Source: Telluria antibiotica (GTDB lineage Bacteria > Pseudomonadota > Gammaproteobacteria > Burkholderiales > Burkholderiaceae_D). From it: a DNA stretch of 64,000 nucleotides. The DNA lies in assembly GCF_011682055.1 (NCBI RefSeq), contig NZ_JAAQOM010000015.1, positions 62,001-126,000 of the forward strand. Direction: 5' to 3'. This document shows positions 44,863 through 55,901 of the stretch, in pieces (positions within the stretch are counted from its first letter, which is position 1; each line of letters starts with the position of its first letter). Under the pieces are notes generated by a model that saw only the letters and a program-made list of their open reading frames with translations, did no database searches and was not told the origin of the DNA. Position numbers and translations under genes: made by a program.

Positions 44863-45510
44863 ATGGCCAAGAACAAATTCAATAAAAACTGGATCCACGA
44901 TCACATCAACGATCCCTATGTCAAATTGGCACAGAAGGAGGGCTACCGGGCCCGTGCGGCCTACAAGCTGAAAGAAATCGACGAAAGCGAAAAGCTCATC
45001 AGGCCGGGCCAGGTGATCGTCGACCTCGGTTGCACGCCGGGCAGCTGGGGCCAGTACACGCGGCGCAAGCTGGCCGGCGGCGGGGAGGGCGGCATCAAGG
45101 GCACGATGATCGGCCTGGACATCCTGCCGATGGAACCGATCGCCGACATGCATTTCATCCAGGGCGATTTCCGCGAACAGGACGTGCTGGACGAGCTGGC
45201 CGGCGTCCTCGAGGGCCGCATGGCCGACCTCGTGCTGTCGGACATGGCGCCGAACCTGTCCGGCATCCCGTCCGCCGACGCGGCGCGCATGGAGGATTTG
45301 ATCGATCTCGCCATTGAGTTCTCTCAATCTCACCTCAAACCATCCGGCGCATTGTTGGTGAAATGCTTTAAAGATATGGGTTTTACGCAAATTCTTGAGA
45401 AGTTCCGCACCGAATTCAAGGTCGTCAAGCAGATCAAGCCGAAGGCCAGTCGCGACAAATCGTCGGAAATTTTTCTGCTGGGGCGCGGTCTGAAGAATCC
45501 GGCTGGCTGA
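44863..45510 (+). CDS. rlmE: 23S rRNA 2'-O-methyltransferase RlmE
   Basis: 215-aa enzyme that methylates U2552 of 23S rRNA using SAM. The N-terminus RARAAYKLKEIDE holds the first catalytic Lys (K35); VDLGCTPGSWGQ is the SAM loop; LSDMAPNLSG and LVKCFKD supply the Asp and second Lys. In E. coli the gene is also followed by ftsH, as here. Confidence 0.96.
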   Translation: MAKNKFNKNWIHDHINDPYVKLAQKEGYRARAAYKLKEIDESEKLIRPGQVIVDLGCTPGSWGQYTRRKLAGGGEGGIKGTMIGLDILPMEPIADMHFIQGDFREQDVLDELAGVLEGRMADLVLSDMAPNLSGIPSADAARMEDLIDLAIEFSQSHLKPSGALLVKCFKDMGFTQILEKFRTEFKVVKQIKPKASRDKSSEIFLLGRGLKNPAG

Positions 45511-45674
45511 GATTGCGAAAATCGCCGGCGCCGCCCTTGATTTTCAGGAGTACAACCGCACATCAGCATGGGACAACCCTCTCCGTATCCATCCGGGTGG
45601 AATGTTCGCCGTGCCTGCACAACGGAAATAAAAACCGTTTATAGTGGAGCATGGGCACCATGGGCGGGCGTGCG

Positions 45675-45702
45675 TGGCACGGGCTGCTTAATGCGGTAAA
45701 AT
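45675..45702 (+). promoter_or_regulatory. Possible ftsH promoter
   Basis: TGGCAC (45675-45680), 16-bp spacer, TAAAAT (45697-45702). A small palindrome GATGC-GTTC-GCATC (45726-45739) lies just before the Shine-Dalgarno. No heat-shock (sigma-32) promoter was convincing. Confidence 0.4.
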
Positions 45703-45751
45703 CTGCCTTTGAAAAAATGGGAAAAGATGCGTTCGCATCAGAGGAGTCTTC

Positions 45752-47629
<1,878 letters not shown>

Positions 47630-47671
47630 CGCGGCCCGGCCTGATCGACTTCATCAGCGCACAGTCTCATT

Positions 47672-47698
47672 AAAAGGCACCCGAGCGGGTGCCTTTTT
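47672..47698. terminator. Terminator between ftsH and folP
   Basis: Stem GGCACCC/GGGTGCC with a GAGC loop, A-rich on the left and five T on the right. Confidence 0.9.
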
Positions 47699-47724
47699 AT
47701 TGTTCATCGAGTTGGTGTTTTAAC

Positions 47725-48561
47725 ATGCGTAAATACCTGCAGTGTGGCCGTTTCGGCTACGACCTCGCCCAGCGCCCACTGGTCATGGGCATCCTCAACG
47801 TCACCCCCGATTCGTTCTCCGACGGTGGCCGCCATCAGGCTCTCGAATTCGCCGTGGAGCGGGCCGAGCAGATGATCAAGGATGGCGTCGACCTCATCGA
47901 CATCGGCGGCGAATCCACCCGTCCGGGCTCGCCCAGCGTCCCCGTCGATGAAGAGCTGCGCCGCGTCATGCCGGCGATTTACGCGTTGCGCGAACTGGGC
48001 TATCCATTGTCGATCGACACATGCAAGCCCGAGGTGATGCGCGAGGCAATCATCGCCGGCGCGGACATGATCAACGACATCAATGCCTTCCGGTCACCGG
48101 GCGCCATCGACGCCGTGAAGGACAGCGATTGCGCGCTGTGCGTGATGCACATGCAGGGCTCGCCGCAGGACATGCAAGCCAGTCCGGAATATGCCGACGT
48201 CGTGGCCGACGTGATCGCGTTCCTGCGTGAGCGCGTCGACGCGCTGCTTACGGCGGGTGTGGCGCGCGAACGCATCACGGTCGATCCTGGATTTGGTTTT
48301 GGGAAGCGGGTCGAGCATAATTACGCTTTGCTTCGAAACATAAGCCGTGTGGAACGCGAACTGGGCCTGCCCGTATTGGCCGGGCTGTCGCGCAAATCGA
48401 TGATCGGCGCCGTGACGGGGCGCAGCGTCGAGCAGCGCCTGGCCGGCAGCCTGGGCGGGGCGCTTGCTGCGGTAGCGCAGGGCGCCCGGATCGTCCGGGT
48501 CCATGATGTGGCAGAGACGGTGGACGCGCTGAAGGTCTGGCAAGCGGCCCACCACGAATAA
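47725..48561 (+). CDS. folP: Dihydropteroate synthase
   Basis: 278-aa folate enzyme joining pABA to dihydropterin pyrophosphate, the sulfonamide target. Signatures MGILNVTPDSFSDGG, IDIGGESTRPG, DINAF, PGFGFGK and LAGLSRKSMIG are intact. The start at 47725 gives the usual N-terminus; the upstream ATG lies in the terminator. glmM follows after 25 bp. Confidence 0.97.
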   Translation: MRKYLQCGRFGYDLAQRPLVMGILNVTPDSFSDGGRHQALEFAVERAEQMIKDGVDLIDIGGESTRPGSPSVPVDEELRRVMPAIYALRELGYPLSIDTCKPEVMREAIIAGADMINDINAFRSPGAIDAVKDSDCALCVMHMQGSPQDMQASPEYADVVADVIAFLRERVDALLTAGVARERITVDPGFGFGKRVEHNYALLRNISRVERELGLPVLAGLSRKSMIGAVTGRSVEQRLAGSLGGALAAVAQGARIVRVHDVAETVDALKVWQAAHHE

Positions 48562-48586
48562 TCAATAGATGATGAGAATTTAATTA

Positions 48587-49924
48587 ATGGCACGTAAATA
48601 TTTCGGTACCGATGGCATACGTGGCCTGGTGGGCGAGTCGCCCATCACGCCCGATTTCGTGATGCGCCTGGGTTATGCGGCCGGCAAGGTGCTGGCGAAA
48701 GACAATGCCAAGAGCGGACGCCCCACCGTGCTGATCGGCAAGGACACGCGCATTTCCGGCTACATGCTGGAAGCGGCGCTGGAAGCGGGTTTCTCGGCGG
48801 CCGGCGTCGACGTGATGCTGGCCGGCCCGATGCCGACCCCGGCCATCGCCTACCTGACGCGCGCGCTGCGGCTGCAGGCGGGCGTCGTGATTTCGGCGTC
48901 GCACAACCCGTTCCAGGACAACGGCATCAAGTTCTTTTCCGAGCATGGCACCAAATTGCCGGACGCCGTGGAACTCGAAATCGAGGACGCGATCGACCAG
49001 CCGATGGGCTGCGTGTCGTCCGAAAAGCTGGGCCGTGCCACGCGCCTGCGCGACGCGCAAGGCCGCTACATCGAGTTCTGCAAGAGCACGTTCCCGAACG
49101 AGCTCGACCTGCGTGGCCTGAAGATCGTCGTCGACTGCGCCCATGGCGCGGCGTACAACATCGCGCCGCACGTGTTCCATGAACTCGGTGCGGAAGTCAT
49201 CGAACTGGGCACGAAGCCGGACGGCTTCAACATCAACGACGGCGTCGGCGCCACGGCACCGAAGGCGATGGCCGCGGCCGTCGTCGAGCACAAGGCCGAC
49301 CTGGGCATCGCGCTGGACGGCGACGCCGACCGCCTGATCATGTGCGACGCCAATGGCCGCCTGTACAACGGTGACGAGCTCCTGTACGTGATGGTGCGGG
49401 CGCGCATGGCGACGGGACCGGTGGAGGGCGCCGTCGGCACGCTGATGACCAATATGGCGCTGGAAGTCGCGTTCAAGGAAATGGGCATCGGCTTCGCGCG
49501 CGCGAAGGTCGGCGACCGCTACGTCCTGGAAATGATGCAGGAGCGGGGCTGGCTGCTGGGCGGCGAAGGCTCCGGCCACCTGCTGGCGCTGGACAAGCAC
49601 TCGACTGGCGACGGCATCGTCTCGGCGCTGCAGGTCTTGACCGCACTCAAGCGCTCGGGCCGCGGCCTGGCGGATTGCTGCAGCGACTTGACGCTGTACC
49701 CGCAGACCTTGATCAACGTCCGCGTGCAGCCGGGCACGGACTGGACGAAGAATGCGGCCGTTGTCGCGGAGAAAGAACACGTCGAACGCGAACTGGGCGA
49801 CACGGGCCGCGTGCTGATCCGCCCATCGGGCACGGAACCGCTCGTACGCGTGATGGTGGAAGCGAAGAGTGCGGAGATGGCCGAGTCGATGGCCAAGCGG
49901 ATCGCGGCCCAGTTCGAGGTCTGA
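48587..49924 (+). CDS. glmM: Phosphoglucosamine mutase
   Basis: 445-aa enzyme converting glucosamine-6-P to glucosamine-1-P for peptidoglycan and LPS. N-terminal YFGTDGIRG, phosphoserine loop ISASHNPFQDNGIKFF, Mg site LDGDADRLI and C-terminal RPSGTEPLVRVMVE are all present. The folP-glmM order is conserved. Confidence 0.97.
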   Translation: MARKYFGTDGIRGLVGESPITPDFVMRLGYAAGKVLAKDNAKSGRPTVLIGKDTRISGYMLEAALEAGFSAAGVDVMLAGPMPTPAIAYLTRALRLQAGVVISASHNPFQDNGIKFFSEHGTKLPDAVELEIEDAIDQPMGCVSSEKLGRATRLRDAQGRYIEFCKSTFPNELDLRGLKIVVDCAHGAAYNIAPHVFHELGAEVIELGTKPDGFNINDGVGATAPKAMAAAVVEHKADLGIALDGDADRLIMCDANGRLYNGDELLYVMVRARMATGPVEGAVGTLMTNMALEVAFKEMGIGFARAKVGDRYVLEMMQERGWLLGGEGSGHLLALDKHSTGDGIVSALQVLTALKRSGRGLADCCSDLTLYPQTLINVRVQPGTDWTKNAAVVAEKEHVERELGDTGRVLIRPSGTEPLVRVMVEAKSAEMAESMAKRIAAQFEV

Positions 49925-49981
49925 CCGGTCGGCGGGAGGCTTCATTGACGCTACCCTCCCGGCGGGGTATGATCGTCCCAT

Positions 49982-50058
49982 CGGAGTGTAGCGCAGCCCG
50001 GTAGCGCACCTGCTTTGGGAGCAGGGGGTCCAAGGTTCGAATCCTTGTACTCCGACCA
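49982..50058 (+). tRNA. tRNA-Pro (anticodon TGG)
   Basis: 77-nt cloverleaf: acceptor CGGAGTG with TACTCCG, anticodon stem CCTGC/GCAGG around loop TTTGGGA, T loop TTCGAAT, and an encoded ACCA end. Confidence 0.95.
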
Positions 50059-50129
50059 CCGTTTCGCAAACGGGCTGTCGCCGACGGCCCGTTTTCATTT
50101 GTGACGCCGTACGTCGTACGGCCGCCAAA

Positions 50130-50206
50130 CTGCCCATAGCTCAGTTGGATAGAGCAACGGCCTTCTAAGCCGTAGGTCGCTGGTTCGAACCCAGCTGGGC
50201 AGGCCA
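50130..50206 (+). tRNA. tRNA-Arg (anticodon TCT)
   Basis: 77-nt cloverleaf: acceptor CTGCCCA with TGGGCAG, anticodon stem ACGGC/GCCGT around loop CTTCTAA, T stem GCTGG/CCAGC with loop TTCGAAC, and encoded GCCA end. It lies 71 bp after tRNA-Pro. Confidence 0.94.
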
Positions 50207-50284
50207 TCCATCTTCCTCGTCGTGTCGTGCGGCCGTTGACCTCGGGCCCATGCTAGCCTTGCTCGACATTGGCGAGGAGGCGAC

Positions 50285-51238
50285 ATGACGTGGTACCGGA
50301 TGCTCGGACGAGCGGTCTTGATGGCAACGATGATCCTGTCGACTTGCGTCGCCGCAAGCGTGCAGGCGGCGGCGCCGAATCCTGCCGTCCTTGCCCTCAG
50401 GCTGCCGTCGGGGGACAACGCCACGCCGCCCGGACCGAACGGTACCGTGCAGTTCATCGGCACCGCGACGGTGCTGATCCACTATCAGGGCTTCACGATC
50501 CTGACGGACCCCAACTTCCTGCACAAGGGCGAAGACGTGCATCTTGGGTACGGCATCACGTCCGAGCGGCTCACGAATCCCGCTTTGGGTCTCGAACAAT
50601 TGCCGCCCGTCGATCTCGTGCTGCTGTCGCATTTCCACGAGGATCACTTCGACAAGCTCGTGCAACAGAAGCTCGACAAGAACATCCCCATCGTCACGAC
50701 GAAAGAGGCTGCCGAGCATTTGAAACGCATCGGCTTCAAGCGTACGTTCGGGTTGTCGACGTGGGACCGCATCGACGTCGAAAAAGGCGAGGCGCGGTTG
50801 CGTATCTCGGCAGCGCCCGGACGCCACGGCAAGGCGGGGATGCAGCTCCTGCTGCCGCCCGTCATGGGCGCGGTGCTCGACTTCGGTCCGAACCTGGCGG
50901 CGCCGAGCCATCGGATGTACATCAGTGGCGATACCTTGATTTACGACGACCTGAAGGCGATTCCGCAGCGCTTCCCCGACGTCGATCTTGCCCTGCTGCA
51001 CCTGGGCGGGACGCGCATTCTCGGCGTGTTCAAGGTGACGATGGACGGCAAGGACGGCGTCAAGCTGATGCAGATCGTCCAGCCGAAAAAAGCGATTCCC
51101 ATCCACTTCGACGACTACGATGTGTTCAAGTCGCCGCTGTCGGATTTCGCGCGCGAGGTGAAGGACGCCGGCCTGGAGCAGCAGGTGGTATTTCTCGCGC
51201 ACGGCGACACGTACACGTTCACGCCCAGCGAGCGCTGA
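50285..51238 (+). CDS. Exported metallo-beta-lactamase-fold hydrolase
   Basis: 317-aa protein with a signal peptide (residues 1-28, ending VQAAA). The MBL metal motif is LLSHFHEDHFDK, with further ligands in PGRHGK, ISGDTLIYDD and HFDDYD. The sequence FIGTATVLIHYQGFTILTDPNF is typical of the UlaG/RomA-like branch (N-acyl phospholipase or lactonase relatives) rather than true beta-lactamases. GAGG lies just upstream of the start. Substrate unknown. The next gene converges 25 bp away. Confidence 0.85.
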   Translation: MTWYRMLGRAVLMATMILSTCVAASVQAAAPNPAVLALRLPSGDNATPPGPNGTVQFIGTATVLIHYQGFTILTDPNFLHKGEDVHLGYGITSERLTNPALGLEQLPPVDLVLLSHFHEDHFDKLVQQKLDKNIPIVTTKEAAEHLKRIGFKRTFGLSTWDRIDVEKGEARLRISAAPGRHGKAGMQLLLPPVMGAVLDFGPNLAAPSHRMYISGDTLIYDDLKAIPQRFPDVDLALLHLGGTRILGVFKVTMDGKDGVKLMQIVQPKKAIPIHFDDYDVFKSPLSDFAREVKDAGLEQQVVFLAHGDTYTFTPSER

Positions 51239-51263
51239 GCGCGCCGCACCTGCTTTCGATCGA

Positions 51264-52565
51264 TCACTCGCTCTCTTCGGTGCGTGGTGCCATGGTCGCG
51301 TCCTCGTCGAACGGCCAGCCGCTGGGCGGCGGCACGTGGCGCTGGAATTCGTGCGGCATCACGATCGGCACTTGCAGGCAGACGCTCTGCGTGGGCAGCA
51401 CTTCCATCCAGGCGCGCACGAGTTCCTTGTAGGCGATGCCGACGGGACGGATCTTGCGGTCGAGGTCGAACAAGCCCAGCGCATTCACGTTGCCGTTGTT
51501 CTCGCGCAGCGCGGTGTCCCAATCGACCTGGTCCGTGAGCGAATACCACGTGAAGCCGACGAGTGGCACGCCGTTGTTGCGCACGCGCAGGACATTGGCC
51601 CATTCCTTGCGCAACCAGTTCACGGCTTCGTCGCCGCGCGGTCCTTCCGACAGATTCGTTTCCGTGTGCATCACGGGCAAGCGGTAGCGGTTGTAGTACT
51701 GGTGCGTGATGACCGCATAGCCGAAGATCTCGCCGGCCGCGCGCGTCAATCCATCCGCGGACACGTAGTGCTCGTTCGTCTGGTAATAATCGTTGCCCAT
51801 GATGCAGTGGTGCTTCAGATTATTGTTCAGGAAGAAGTGATACTCGTCCCGCGTCATCCCGTTGTCCATCATGTATTCGTACATTTCCGAATCGACGCGC
51901 CGGCCGTAGTTCAGGTCCAGCGACAGGAAGCGGCGGGAGTTGTAGAGTTCGGCGGGACCGATGGCGGATGGGCTTTCTGCGTGAAAATATTCCGTCGATT
52001 CGCTCTGGATGAACAGCGCGTCCGGCCGCACTTGCAGGATGGCATGCATGGCCAAGATGTTGGCCTTGACGAGGTGCTTCGTCGCGGTGACGAACGCGCG
52101 GTCCGTCGTCATCTGTTCGTTCCACCAGCCGTACAGCGCGGAAAAGAGGGCACAGATCGACATCTCGTTGATGGGCGTGTACAACTGCAGCCACGGATAG
52201 CGACGCGCGAACGTGCCGGCGTAATCGGCGAACAGCTCGGGAAAATCGGGGTTCTGGAAATTCCCGATCCAGTCGGGCACGCCGAAGTGGCACAGGTCGA
52301 CGATCGATGCGATATTGCGTTGGCGCAGATCGTTGAGCGACAGGTCGGCGAATTCCCAGTCGTAACGCTTGGGGCCGAGCCAGGTCTTGTGCAGGGGTGG
52401 GCCGTAGCGCAGGACTTTCAGCCCGAGTTCCTGCACCAGGTCGAAGTCCGTGCGCCAGTGGGTGTAGTGGCCGCACTTCTCCATTTCGTCCATCCGGACC
52501 CGACCGTTATTAATCGTCGGAATGCTGTTTTCGATACCGGTAGCGAAAATAAATCCTGGCGACAT
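51264..52565 (-). CDS. GH1-like glycosidase
   Basis: 433-aa cytoplasmic protein of the beta-glucosidase/6-phospho-beta-glucosidase superfamily. It starts MSPGFIFATGIENSIPTI, with the likely acid/base in LYTPINEMSICALF and nucleophile in VMHTETNLSEG. It differs from classic GH1 (no FGVATSSYQ-type start, TETN in place of TENG), so it probably belongs to a GH1-related subgroup whose substrates are unclear. The start at 52565 is chosen because the upstream extension is unlike the family. It is divergent from the TonB-C gene and next to envelope genes. Confidence 0.75.
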   Translation of the reverse strand: MSPGFIFATGIENSIPTINNGRVRMDEMEKCGHYTHWRTDFDLVQELGLKVLRYGPPLHKTWLGPKRYDWEFADLSLNDLRQRNIASIVDLCHFGVPDWIGNFQNPDFPELFADYAGTFARRYPWLQLYTPINEMSICALFSALYGWWNEQMTTDRAFVTATKHLVKANILAMHAILQVRPDALFIQSESTEYFHAESPSAIGPAELYNSRRFLSLDLNYGRRVDSEMYEYMMDNGMTRDEYHFFLNNNLKHHCIMGNDYYQTNEHYVSADGLTRAAGEIFGYAVITHQYYNRYRLPVMHTETNLSEGPRGDEAVNWLRKEWANVLRVRNNGVPLVGFTWYSLTDQVDWDTALRENNGNVNALGLFDLDRKIRPVGIAYKELVRAWMEVLPTQSVCLQVPIVMPHEFQRHVPPPSGWPFDEDATMAPRTEESE

Positions 52566-52730
52566 ACGGAACCTCAGGGCTGATCGGTCAAAATCATTGT
52601 AGCCGGGATTACAAACAGCGTTCCGAACCGTGCGCGCCGCCATTCGTGCGCGGGCACTTTACTGTCGAGTGTAAGCTGTGCTATCAATCGGGCAACGCTC
52701 CGTTCGCCATTCCTGACGTCCACGACCAGC

Positions 52731-54524
52731 ATGCCCAACGCCACCGCGGCACGACCCGTACCGTCCATGGACGCTTCCCAGCGCCGGCTCGCGATGGGTG
52801 TGCTGGGGTCCCTGCTGTTGCACGGCCTCGTACTGTCGCTGCAGTTCGGCATTCCCGGCCTGCGTCCCGGCCCCGGTGCGCCGATCGCGATACGGTTGGC
52901 GCCGCCCCCTGCCGTGGTGCCTGTGCCGCTTCCGCTCGCGCCCCAGCCTCCGGCGCCGATCACGGCCGTACCCGAGTCGCCGGCACCTGCGCCCATGCCG
53001 CTGGCGCAGGCGCAGCCGGATGCGCCGCCGAATGTACTGCATCACGGCTTCAGGCTCGTCGATCCCGTCGTGCCCTCGCCGGCGCCGCCTGCGCCCGCGC
53101 CGCCACCGCGGCAGCCGGCAAAACGCCGTCGCAAGGCGCCGACGCCGCGTGTGGCCGATGGCTTGCATACCCGCGTGATCGCACGGGAAGCGCAGCAGCC
53201 GGCGACGTTCGAGGTCCCGCTCCCGGCCGTGGAACCCGATCCCGCTCCGGAGTCGTCCGGCCGTGTGGAGGAACCTCCGGCGATAGCGAAGTCCGTCGCC
53301 GACGACACGTCGTCCCGGGAAGATGCACATGCCGAACGCGCCCGTTTGGATGACGAACGAGAGCATGCCCGCGTCCGACAGCGTGAAGCGGACGACGCCC
53401 GACTGCGTGCCGATGCGGAGGAACGGCTGCGTGCCGCAGCCCAGGAGCAACGGCGGCAGCTCGCGGAACAGTCCGCGCAGTTCGAGGCGGCGCTCGCCGA
53501 GCAGCGCGCCGCCGAAGACGCGCAGGCCCGGGCACGTCAGGAAGCGGAGCGCCAGGCCGAGCAGCAACGGCAGCAAAGGGCTGAGCAGGAACGTGCCCAG
53601 CGGCTCGCCGATCAGCAACGGGTGCAACAGGCGGAACAGGAGCAGGCGCGGCAGCTCGCTGAGCAGCAGCGTCAGCACCAGGCCGAGCAGGCACGCGCAC
53701 AACAACTGGCAGAGCAGCGGCGCATCGACGCCGAGCAGCAGCGGGTACAGCAGCTGGCGGAACAGCAGCGTCTGCAGCAAGCCGAGCAGGCGCGGGCGCA
53801 ACAACTGGCGGAACAGCAGCGTCTGCATCAGGCCGAGGAAGAGCGGGCACAGCAACTGGCCGAGCAGCGGCGCTTGCAACTGGCCGACCAGGCTCGTGCG
53901 CGGCAGGCGGAAGAAGAGCGGCTGCGCCAGGCACGCACAGGGCAGGCCGACGACGGCGCGCGCCAGGCCGGGGAGCCGGCGAGCCCGGCCCGCGCGGCTA
54001 CGGGCGCGGTCGGCGGCGACGGGGCAGGGCGTGGCACCGGCACGCTCCCGCGTGCGGCGCTGGGCAGCGACGTGGCCTCGCGGGCGCGCGAGATGATGCG
54101 CGGGATCGATATCCTGAAAGCCGCCCCGCAGGTAGTGCGTCCCGCGGAGGACGCGGCACGCGCCGTGCGGCGTGCACTCGCCGAGGCCGTGCGCCGCGAC
54201 GTCCCGCTGCGCATGTACGTGGACAGCGTGCGCGAAAAGATCGAACGCAACGCGGTCCTCAGCGCAGCCCAGCTGGCGACCGACGTCGTGCGCACCGACC
54301 CCATCGTCAGCGTGGCGATCCGCAGCGACGGCAGCGTCGAGGACGTCACCATCCTGCGCTCCAGCGGCCGCGCCGACATCGACGAATTCGTGCGCCGCAT
54401 CGTGCGCCTGAACGCGCGCTACTCGGCCTTTCCGCCGAACGTCGCCGCCCAGTACGACGTCGTCGAATTGCGGCGCGTGTGGCGCTTCGCCGGCGCCCTG
54501 CGCCTGCTGGAAGAGATGCGCTGA
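52731..54524 (+). CDS. TolA/TonB-like protein with long coiled coil
   Basis: 597-aa envelope protein. Residues 20-38 are a membrane anchor; 45-130 are Pro/Ala-rich; 195-405 form a very long Gln/Ala/Glu/Arg coiled coil with imperfect repeats such as QLAEQQRLQQAEQARAQ; 505-590 are a TonB C-terminal-like domain (VSVAIRSDGSVEDVTILRSSG). The plan matches TolA or TonB, which span the periplasm and push on outer-membrane partners. No exbB/exbD or tolQ/tolR is nearby. It sits 122 bp upstream of the Wza-like gene, so a role in polysaccharide export or surface assembly is an attractive inference. Confidence 0.8.
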   Translation: MPNATAARPVPSMDASQRRLAMGVLGSLLLHGLVLSLQFGIPGLRPGPGAPIAIRLAPPPAVVPVPLPLAPQPPAPITAVPESPAPAPMPLAQAQPDAPPNVLHHGFRLVDPVVPSPAPPAPAPPPRQPAKRRRKAPTPRVADGLHTRVIAREAQQPATFEVPLPAVEPDPAPESSGRVEEPPAIAKSVADDTSSREDAHAERARLDDEREHARVRQREADDARLRADAEERLRAAAQEQRRQLAEQSAQFEAALAEQRAAEDAQARARQEAERQAEQQRQQRAEQERAQRLADQQRVQQAEQEQARQLAEQQRQHQAEQARAQQLAEQRRIDAEQQRVQQLAEQQRLQQAEQARAQQLAEQQRLHQAEEERAQQLAEQRRLQLADQARARQAEEERLRQARTGQADDGARQAGEPASPARAATGAVGGDGAGRGTGTLPRAALGSDVASRAREMMRGIDILKAAPQVVRPAEDAARAVRRALAEAVRRDVPLRMYVDSVREKIERNAVLSAAQLATDVVRTDPIVSVAIRSDGSVEDVTILRSSGRADIDEFVRRIVRLNARYSAFPPNVAAQYDVVELRRVWRFAGALRLLEEMR

Positions 54525-54646
54525 GGACAGTCCACGCAAGCGGTCGACCTATGCGTGGTGCTTGACGTGCGCCAAAGTCCTGTCGGTTGAGCGGCTTACG
54601 CTGACTCTGATTGCCAGAGGCTGGCGGCTCACTCGACAGGCGACAC

Positions 54647-55840
54647 ATGCATGCTTCCATTACGCAATTTTTGACACGGTCGCGCCGTGCCGCGACGGTG
54701 CGGGCGCGCGCATGGGCGTCGCTGCTGCTCGCAGGCGCGACGCTCGTCCTGCCATGGCTGTTAGGCAGCCTGCTGGCGGGCTGCGCGCCGGCCATCCACT
54801 TCCGTTCGCCGGACCACGCGGCCGCCGATGATCCCGCTCCTCCCACAGAAATGATCACCGAACAACTGATCGCCGAGGAGCGCCAGCAACACCAGGTCCG
54901 CGCCAACGAGGATCTCGAACAGCTGCTGGTACCGAATCCGCCGGCCTACGCGATCGGCAGCGGTGACATCGTGGCCATCGTCGTATGGGACCATCCCGAA
55001 CTGACGGGGGGCCTCGTCACGTCGGCCAATGCCGATCCGGCCGTGTCCGCCGCGGCGGCGGCGAGCGCGAACGCGACGCCGCAAGGCTTCGTCGTCGACC
55101 GCCAGGGCCGCATCCAGTTCCCGCTCGCTGGCCTGCTGGCCGTCGAGGGACTCACCGAGGAACAGGCACGCGCGCTGCTGACGTCGCGCCTCGCCAGGTA
55201 CCTCGCCCACCCGAACGTGACGCTGCGCGTGCAAGCCTACCGCAGCAAGCGCGTGTACATCGACGGCGAGGTAAAGTCGCCCGGCCTGCAGGCGATCAAC
55301 GACATCCCGATGACGCTGGTCGAAGCCATCAACCGCGCAGGTGGCCTGCTGCCCACGGCCGACCAGAGCCGTATCGAGCTGGAGCGTGACAAGGTGCATT
55401 ACGCGATCAATTTGCGCGACCTCGTCCAGAAAAACATCAACCCGGGACTCGTCATGCTGGCACCGGGCGACGTCGTACGCGTGCACTCGCGCGACGAAAG
55501 CAAGGTCTTCGTGTCCGGCGAGGTCGTGACACCCAAGGCGCTGACCATGCACGACGGGCGGCTGACGCTCAACGAAGCGTTGGGGGAGAGCGGCGGCATC
55601 AGTCCATTGAGCGGTGACGCGCGCCAGGTCTATGTGGTGCGCAAGACGCCGCAGCGCACGCGCGTGTTCCAGCTCGACGCGCGCATCGCGGGTTCGCTGG
55701 CGATGGCCGAAGCATTCGAACTGCAGCCGAAGGACGTCGTGTACGTGGCCGCGACACCGCTGGCGAACTGGAACCGCAACCTCAGCCTGTTGTTCCCCGG
55801 CGCGCTGACGTCGGCGGTGAGCGCGGCCAGCCGGCCGTGA
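54647..55840 (+). CDS. Wza-like polysaccharide export lipoprotein
   Basis: 397-aa outer-membrane polysaccharide export (OPX) protein. Lipobox SLLAGC, a Poly_export domain starting AIGSGDIVAIVVWDHPELTGG, then SLBB-type domains (VYIDGEVKSPGLQAINDIPMTLVEAINRAGG and VFVSGEVVTPKALTMHDGRLTLNEALGESGG). It would form the outer-membrane channel for an exopolysaccharide. AGG lies 7 bases before the ATG at 54647. It is followed after 61 bp by the Wzc-like gene. Confidence 0.92.
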   Translation: MHASITQFLTRSRRAATVRARAWASLLLAGATLVLPWLLGSLLAGCAPAIHFRSPDHAAADDPAPPTEMITEQLIAEERQQHQVRANEDLEQLLVPNPPAYAIGSGDIVAIVVWDHPELTGGLVTSANADPAVSAAAAASANATPQGFVVDRQGRIQFPLAGLLAVEGLTEEQARALLTSRLARYLAHPNVTLRVQAYRSKRVYIDGEVKSPGLQAINDIPMTLVEAINRAGGLLPTADQSRIELERDKVHYAINLRDLVQKNINPGLVMLAPGDVVRVHSRDESKVFVSGEVVTPKALTMHDGRLTLNEALGESGGISPLSGDARQVYVVRKTPQRTRVFQLDARIAGSLAMAEAFELQPKDVVYVAATPLANWNRNLSLLFPGALTSAVSAASRP

Positions 55841-55901
55841 TACGCCGGGCTTTGCGCATTTTCAGCATTTGTCCGCATACGCCGACCTACGGAGCGTTTC
55901 C

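Noticed and set aside
45511..45751. Sigma-32 heat-shock promoter for ftsH.
   Set aside because: CTTGAT-like and CCGCAC-like pieces are present but spacing and -10 sequence are poor.
50097..50130. A third tRNA between tRNA-Pro and tRNA-Arg.
   Set aside because: The short palindrome GTACGTCGTACG there does not fold into a cloverleaf.
53320..53940. CRISPR-like or satellite repeats in the coiled-coil gene.
   Set aside because: Repeats are in frame, imperfect and protein-coding; there are no spacers.
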